Shown: positions 6,814-10,399 of the stretch, piece after piece
Layout of the letters: each line of letters opens with the position of its first letter
Position numbering within the stretch: the first letter of the stretch is position 1
NCBI GenBank assembly: GCA_945965245.1
Contig: CAMFNC010000067.1
Coordinates: 1 to 10,399, forward strand
Length of the DNA stretch: 10,399 nucleotides
Source: an uncultured Porphyromonas sp.
Lineage (GTDB): Bacteria; Bacteroidota; Bacteroidia; Bacteroidales; Porphyromonadaceae
Reading direction: 5' to 3'
The notes under the pieces: model-generated
The model's database searches: none
The model's input: only the letters and a program-made list of their open reading frames with translations
What the model was told of the DNA's origin: nothing
Position numbers and translations under genes: made by a program

Positions 6814-7803
6814 ATGATCGAAAGACTATATATTATTGAGGATGCCGATGCCGAAACTTTCTTTGGCATCAATCGTTCCAATTTACTCCTTTTGGGAAAC
6901 CTTTTTCCCAAACTGAAAATTCGTATTCAAAAGAATGTAATCAAGATTTTGGGTGAAGCACAAGAAACGGATGAACTAATGCGCTTTTTAGAGATGTTGG
7001 AGCAGCATTGCTGTCAATATAATCAGTTGTCGGAGGAAGACATCCTTAGCCTATTACGAGGACGAGAGGAGAGCAAATCGATCAGCCATCTAATTCTTTA
7101 TGGTGTTGGAGGTAAACCCATTGTAGCACGTGGTAAAAACCAACAACGTTTAGTAAGTGAATTCGAAAAGAAGGGCTTGTGTTTTGCTGTGGGGCCTGCT
7201 GGTTCGGGCAAAACGTTCATTGCTATCAGCTTGGCTGTCAAAGCCCTCAAAAGCAAGCAGGTAAGGCGCATTATCCTTTCGCGTCCAGCAGTGGAAGCCG
7301 GTGAGAAAATCGGTTTTCTACCCGGCGAAATGAAAGATAAACTAGATCCATATTTGCAGCCGCTTTATGACGCTCTTGGCGAAATGATTCCGGCAGTCAA
7401 ACTCCGCGAACTTATGGACAATGGCACCATCCAAATAGCTCCGTTGGGCTTTATGCGTGGCCGCACCCTCAATGATGCCGTAATTATTCTGGACGAGGCG
7501 CAAAATACCACCTCACAGCAGATGAAAATGTTTCTGACTCGCATGGGTATGGACAGCAGGATGATTGTTACCGGAGATATGACGCAAATTGACCTACCCA
7601 AAGGGGTCAAATCTGGACTTCGGGATGCTCTTCATATTCTCGGTGATATTGCAGATGTAGGTTTCATCGAATTCGAAAAGAAGGACATTGTGCGTCATCC
7701 ATTGGTTCAAATGATTGTAGATGCCTATGATAATGCTACATTTGCCAAAAATGAACTTTCACATACGGAAGTTCCACAAACGAACAACATTATTACTCAA
7801 TAA
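6814..7803 (+). CDS. phoH: PhoH family P-loop ATPase
   Basis: This 329-residue cytoplasmic PhoH-like ATPase is of the PhoL/YbeZ type. Residues 15-50 form the short N-terminal region typical of the family, possibly RNA-binding. The ATPase core has Walker A GPAGSGKT at 127-134, SRPAVEAGEKIGFLPG at 156-171, Walker B ILDEAQN at 225-231, the sensor-like TGD at 253-255, and the arginine-containing RHPLVQ at 294-299. All catalytic motifs are intact. Relatives are linked to RNA metabolism and ribosome maturation, often beside the RNase gene ybeY, but the exact activity is unsettled. Here the gene lies between malQ (6 nt upstream) and purC (22 nt downstream) instead. The last 20 or so residues are polar and probably disordered. 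The ATG at 6814 follows ATCACC with no Shine-Dalgarno sequence. Confidence 0.93.
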   Translation: MIERLYIIEDADAETFFGINRSNLLLLGNLFPKLKIRIQKNVIKILGEAQETDELMRFLEMLEQHCCQYNQLSEEDILSLLRGREESKSISHLILYGVGGKPIVARGKNQQRLVSEFEKKGLCFAVGPAGSGKTFIAISLAVKALKSKQVRRIILSRPAVEAGEKIGFLPGEMKDKLDPYLQPLYDALGEMIPAVKLRELMDNGTIQIAPLGFMRGRTLNDAVIILDEAQNTTSQQMKMFLTRMGMDSRMIVTGDMTQIDLPKGVKSGLRDALHILGDIADVGFIEFEKKDIVRHPLVQMIVDAYDNATFAKNELSHTEVPQTNNIITQ

Positions 7804-7825
7804 ATCATATCAGATAAATTAAACC

Positions 7826-8767
7826 ATGCATCAACCTTTAGTAAAAACTGGCTTCCATTTTCCAGGTCAGACAGATGTTTATCACGGCAAGGATCGTGAC
7901 GTATATTTTTTTGGTGAAAACCACATAGCAATGATTGCCACCGACCGCATTTCTGCATTCGATGTCATTCTGCCAGAAGGTATTCCGAGCAAAGGCCAAG
8001 TATTAAATCAAATAGCAGCCCACTTTTTGGATTCTACTGAGGATATTGTGCCCAACTGGAAGATTTCTACCCCGGATCCCATGGTTACCTTTGGTCTGCG
8101 TTGTGAACCATTCAAAGTGGAAATGGTTATTCGCAGTTATCTGACGGGCAGTGCTTGGCGTGCATATAAAACCGGTGAACGTGTGCTGTGCGGTATCCAA
8201 CTACCTGATGGCATGAAGGAAAATCAGGCATTCCCCTTTCCTATCATTACGCCCACCACCAAAGCCGACGAAGGACACGATGAAAATATCTCTCGCGAAG
8301 AAATTATTACTCAAGGTTTGGTTTCCGAAGAGGATTACAAGCAAATTGAGGCTTATACGTACGCTCTTTTTGCTCGCGGACAAGAAATGGCTCGTGAAAG
8401 AGGACTTATCTTGGTGGATACCAAATATGAATTCGGTAAGAAAAATGGAAAGATTTATCTGATTGACGAAATTCATACGCCCGACTCTTCCCGCTATTTC
8501 TATGCCGAAGGCTATCAGGAACGTTTTGAAAAAGGTGAAGCCCAACGTCAGCTTTCTAAAGAATTCGTACGCCAATGGCTTATCGAAAATGGGTTCGAAG
8601 GCAAAGCCGGACAGCAAATTCCGGAAATGACACCACAGTATTGCCGTAGTGTTACGGATAGATATATCGAGCTCTATGAGAAAGTGGTGGGCAAGCGTTT
8701 TGAAGAGAGCCACTCTGATAACTTGGAACAACGCATCTACGATAATCTGATGAAGGTTCTTAAATGA
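7826..8767 (+). CDS. purC: Phosphoribosylaminoimidazole-succinocarboxamide synthase (SAICAR synthetase)
   Basis: PurC joins CAIR and aspartate with ATP to make SAICAR in de novo purine synthesis. At 313 residues this is the longer form, nearer in size to yeast Ade1 than to the roughly 237-residue E. coli enzyme. Visible motifs are HGKDRDVYFFG at 20-30 (nucleotide-binding strand region), ATDRISAFDVILP at 38-50, SYLTGSAWRAY at 104-114, PTTKADEGHDENIS at 143-156 (family signature), LVDTKYEFG at 196-204, and LIDEIHTPDSSRY at 212-224 with the ATP/metal-site acids. The C-terminal part from about 240 (LSKEFVRQWL) completes the fold, and the gene appears intact. The start at 7826 has no Shine-Dalgarno sequence. 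The stop overlaps the start of menG as ATGA, suggesting translational coupling. No purine riboswitch fits in the 22-nt gap upstream, so any control must come from a more distant promoter. Confidence 0.96.
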   Translation: MHQPLVKTGFHFPGQTDVYHGKDRDVYFFGENHIAMIATDRISAFDVILPEGIPSKGQVLNQIAAHFLDSTEDIVPNWKISTPDPMVTFGLRCEPFKVEMVIRSYLTGSAWRAYKTGERVLCGIQLPDGMKENQAFPFPIITPTTKADEGHDENISREEIITQGLVSEEDYKQIEAYTYALFARGQEMARERGLILVDTKYEFGKKNGKIYLIDEIHTPDSSRYFYAEGYQERFEKGEAQRQLSKEFVRQWLIENGFEGKAGQQIPEMTPQYCRSVTDRYIELYEKVVGKRFEESHSDNLEQRIYDNLMKVLK

Positions 8768-9486
8768 TCACACCCTATAATGATAAAGAACCCAAAGTAG
8801 ATCAAGTGCGCAAGATGTTTAATCGAATTGCGCCAACATACGATAGATTAAACCGCATCATTTCTTTGGGTATGGATAAATCTTGGAGGCGTAAGGCTCT
8901 GCGTATGCTACTGCCTTACGACCCCAAGAATATTTTGGATGTGGCCACGGGTACAGGCGACCTTGCCATTGAATTATACGAAACCATCCCCGGTGTCCGC
9001 TCTATTACCGGTATAGACATCTCTGATGAAATGTTGCGCCAAGGAAATCGGAAAATTCGAGAAATGGGTTTGGAGCAGACCATTAATCTGCAAAAGCAGG
9101 ATTGCACCTCTACCACTTTCGATAATGAAACTTTTGATGCCATTACCGTGGCATTCGGTATCCGTAATGTGGAGGATATTCCGGCTGCACTTCGTGAATT
9201 CTATCGCTTACTCAAACCCGGCACCCCGGCACTTATTTTGGAGCTATCCGAACCACGAAACAGCATCGTAAAGCGAGGGTATAAAATCTATGCCAATCTT
9301 TTTATCCCTTGGGTTGGCAATCTGATAGCCCACGACCCACAGGCATATAGTTATCTGCCCAAGTCGGTGGAAGCTGTACCCCAACGAGAAAAGATGGTTT
9401 CTTTGCTTCGAGATGCCGGTTTCCAAGAGGCCTTCTATCACAGCTACAATCCCGGAATCTGCACTCTTTATCTTGCTCTTAAATAA
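8764..9486 (+). CDS. menG: Demethylmenaquinone methyltransferase (UbiE/MenG family)
   Basis: MenG is a SAM-dependent C-methyltransferase that makes the last step of menaquinone synthesis. The family is also named UbiE, and Bacteroidota use menaquinone and not ubiquinone, so MenG is the better name. The 240-residue length is normal. Motifs are FNRIAPTYDRLNRIISLGMD at 19-38, SAM motif I LDVATGTGDLA at 58-68, GIDISDEML at 83-91 with D85 expected to contact SAM, and VAFGIRNVED at 129-138. The C-terminal YxYLPKSVEAVPQRE segment near 195-209 is also typical. The start overlaps the purC stop by 4 nt (ATGA) and the stop abuts the aroE start directly. Expression is therefore likely tied to purC and aroE. 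The link to aroE is mildly logical, because chorismate from the shikimate pathway is the menaquinone precursor. Confidence 0.95.
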   Translation: MITPYNDKEPKVDQVRKMFNRIAPTYDRLNRIISLGMDKSWRRKALRMLLPYDPKNILDVATGTGDLAIELYETIPGVRSITGIDISDEMLRQGNRKIREMGLEQTINLQKQDCTSTTFDNETFDAITVAFGIRNVEDIPAALREFYRLLKPGTPALILELSEPRNSIVKRGYKIYANLFIPWVGNLIAHDPQAYSYLPKSVEAVPQREKMVSLLRDAGFQEAFYHSYNPGICTLYLALK

Positions 9487-10233
9487 ATGCTGTACGGATT
9501 AATCGGCTATCCATTGGGGCATTCGGCATCTATGGACTATTTTAACACTAAATTTCAGTCCGAAAGTATTGATGCCTATTACCTGGCCATGCCCATTGAG
9601 TCATTGTGTGATTTGGGCATTATTCTAAAAGAACATCCCGATTTAGCCGGATTCAATGTTACCTCTCCTTATAAAGAAAAAATCATACCACACCTTTCCC
9701 GTTTGGATACCGAGTCCGCTTATATCGGTGCGGTCAATGTGGTTAAAATCACCAAAGGACTTTTTGGCCGAAAGGAATTGGTGGGTTATAACACTGATAT
9801 TATTGCTTTCGAAGAAACATTGAAAGCATTCGACATCTCTGCCATACAGAAGGCCTTAATTCTGGGTACGGGAGGTGCAGCCAAAGCTGTGGCACGTGCT
9901 TTTAAGCACATGAATATTGCTTGCGATATGGTAAGCCATCGCAACCCTGAAACTGTGCAAACCCTCCATTACTCCGATTTGACGGAACAGAGCATCCAAC
10001 GCTATTCTATCGTTGTCAATGCCACTCCGTTAGGTATGTATCCGCATACTCAAGCGTTTCCGCAGATACCCTACTCTGGCCTCTCCGAACGACAGATATG
10101 TTATGATCTAATTTACAATCCGGACAAAACGGAATTTCTGAAAAAGGCTGAATCACAAGGTGCTACCATTAAAAATGGTATGGAGATGTTGCTGATTCAA
10201 GCTGAAGAAACCTGGAAAATTTGGAACAAGTGA
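9487..10233 (+). CDS. aroE: Shikimate dehydrogenase (NADP+)
   Basis: AroE reduces 3-dehydroshikimate to shikimate in the aromatic amino acid and chorismate pathway. At 248 residues it is shorter than E. coli AroE (272). The shikimate-binding serines are S13 and S15 in GHSAS. The catalytic pair is K63 in NVTSPYKE (57-64) and D104 in YNTD (101-104), with N84 in GAVNVV. The Rossmann nucleotide loop is GTGGAAKA at 127-134. After strand 2 the sequence is SHRNPE at 150-155, instead of the common NRT phosphate clamp, so cofactor preference is less certain than the overall assignment. The C-terminal YDLIYNP (206-212) and NGMEMLLIQA (230-239) motifs are conserved. The gene begins on the base after the menG stop (TAAATG) and ends 2 nt before mnmE. 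Confidence 0.95.
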   Translation: MLYGLIGYPLGHSASMDYFNTKFQSESIDAYYLAMPIESLCDLGIILKEHPDLAGFNVTSPYKEKIIPHLSRLDTESAYIGAVNVVKITKGLFGRKELVGYNTDIIAFEETLKAFDISAIQKALILGTGGAAKAVARAFKHMNIACDMVSHRNPETVQTLHYSDLTEQSIQRYSIVVNATPLGMYPHTQAFPQIPYSGLSERQICYDLIYNPDKTEFLKKAESQGATIKNGMEMLLIQAEETWKIWNK

Positions 10234-10235
10234 TA

Positions 10236-10399
10236 ATGCTACCCAATCAAGATACCATCTGCGCCATAGCCACGGCTCCAGGTGTAGGAGGAATTGCCGT
10301 AATTCGCCTCTCTGGTAAAGAGAGTTTTGCCATAGCTTCCCGATATTTATGCACGCCAAAAGGAACACAATGCACCATCGAAAACTGTCCTCCGCGCCG
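10236..10399 (+). CDS. mnmE: tRNA uridine-5-carboxymethylaminomethyl modification GTPase MnmE, 5' partial
   Basis: An open frame from ATG at 10236 runs off the window end, giving 54 codons plus two bases. Residues 6-25 read as the highly characteristic MnmE N-terminus, with DTICAIATAPGVGGIAVIRLSG-like sequence: DTICAIATA at 6-14, PGVGGIAVIR at 15-24, then LSG. This is the start of the N-terminal tetrahydrofolate-binding domain. The helical and G domains and the C-terminal CxGK motif lie outside the window. With MnmG, MnmE modifies U34 of certain tRNAs in the cytoplasm. The gene begins 2 nt after the aroE stop (TGATAATG), so it is probably the next gene of the same operon. Nothing in the visible part suggests truncation other than the window edge. 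Confidence 0.92.
   Translation, partial: MLPNQDTICAIATAPGVGGIAVIRLSGKESFAIASRYLCTPKGTQCTIENCPPR

Noticed and set aside
7804..7825. Possible purine riboswitch or promoter before purC
   Set aside because: The gap is only 22 nt, with no TAnnTTTG match and no room for an aptamer.
8201..8731. Minus-strand open frame of 176 codons opposite purC
   Set aside because: It lies entirely within the clear purC coding sequence, has no family motif and no promoter of its own.
1..10399. Search for mobile elements, CRISPR repeats, tRNA genes, phage or defence genes
   Set aside because: No transposase-like coding, terminal inverted repeats, regularly spaced repeats or tRNA-like cloverleaf was recognised by eye. 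The window is almost filled with recognisable housekeeping genes. Weak or diverged elements could still be missed without computation.

Overview
This window is a Bacteroidota chromosome segment, most likely from the order Bacteroidales. Four observations support this. Most starts have no Shine-Dalgarno sequence. Two of the gaps carry perfect matches to the Bacteroides-type -7 element TAnnTTTG. The 4-alpha-glucanotransferase is the long form with two CBM20 domains. The methyltransferase is of the menaquinone type. Every gene I can support lies on the + strand, and they are tightly packed. I recognise no RNA gene, mobile element, CRISPR array, phage gene or toxin/defence system. The content is mostly core metabolism, and I do not think it contains an undescribed system.

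Layout. Positions 1-231 hold the end of an unrecognised protein that finishes in a leucine-zipper-like coiled coil. Positions 278-1468 encode a predicted lipoprotein serine hydrolase of the beta-lactamase class C / penicillin-binding fold; it is clearly AT-richer than its neighbours. After an 84-bp gap with a promoter candidate come pyrK and pyrD (1553-3234). These are the electron-transfer and catalytic subunits of a class 1B, NAD-dependent dihydroorotate dehydrogenase. A MgtC/SapB-family membrane protein (3246-3938) follows closely. A 157-bp AT-rich gap then holds an inverted repeat and a second promoter candidate.

The second transcription unit probably starts there. It contains malQ (DPE2-like, 4096-6807), phoH (6814-7803), purC (7826-8767), menG/ubiE (8764-9486), aroE (9487-10233) and the first 54 codons of mnmE, which runs off the window at 10399. 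From purC onward the genes overlap or almost touch (4-nt overlap, 0-nt gap, 2-nt gap), so co-transcription and translational coupling are likely.

The genes cover unrelated housekeeping needs: pyrimidine synthesis (pyrK, pyrD), purine synthesis (purC), menaquinone (menG), the shikimate pathway (aroE), alpha-glucan turnover (malQ), RNA-related ATPase activity (phoH) and tRNA wobble modification (mnmE). The least explained parts are the N-terminal fragment, the compositionally odd serine hydrolase, and a short sequence shared by the two promoter-bearing gaps.
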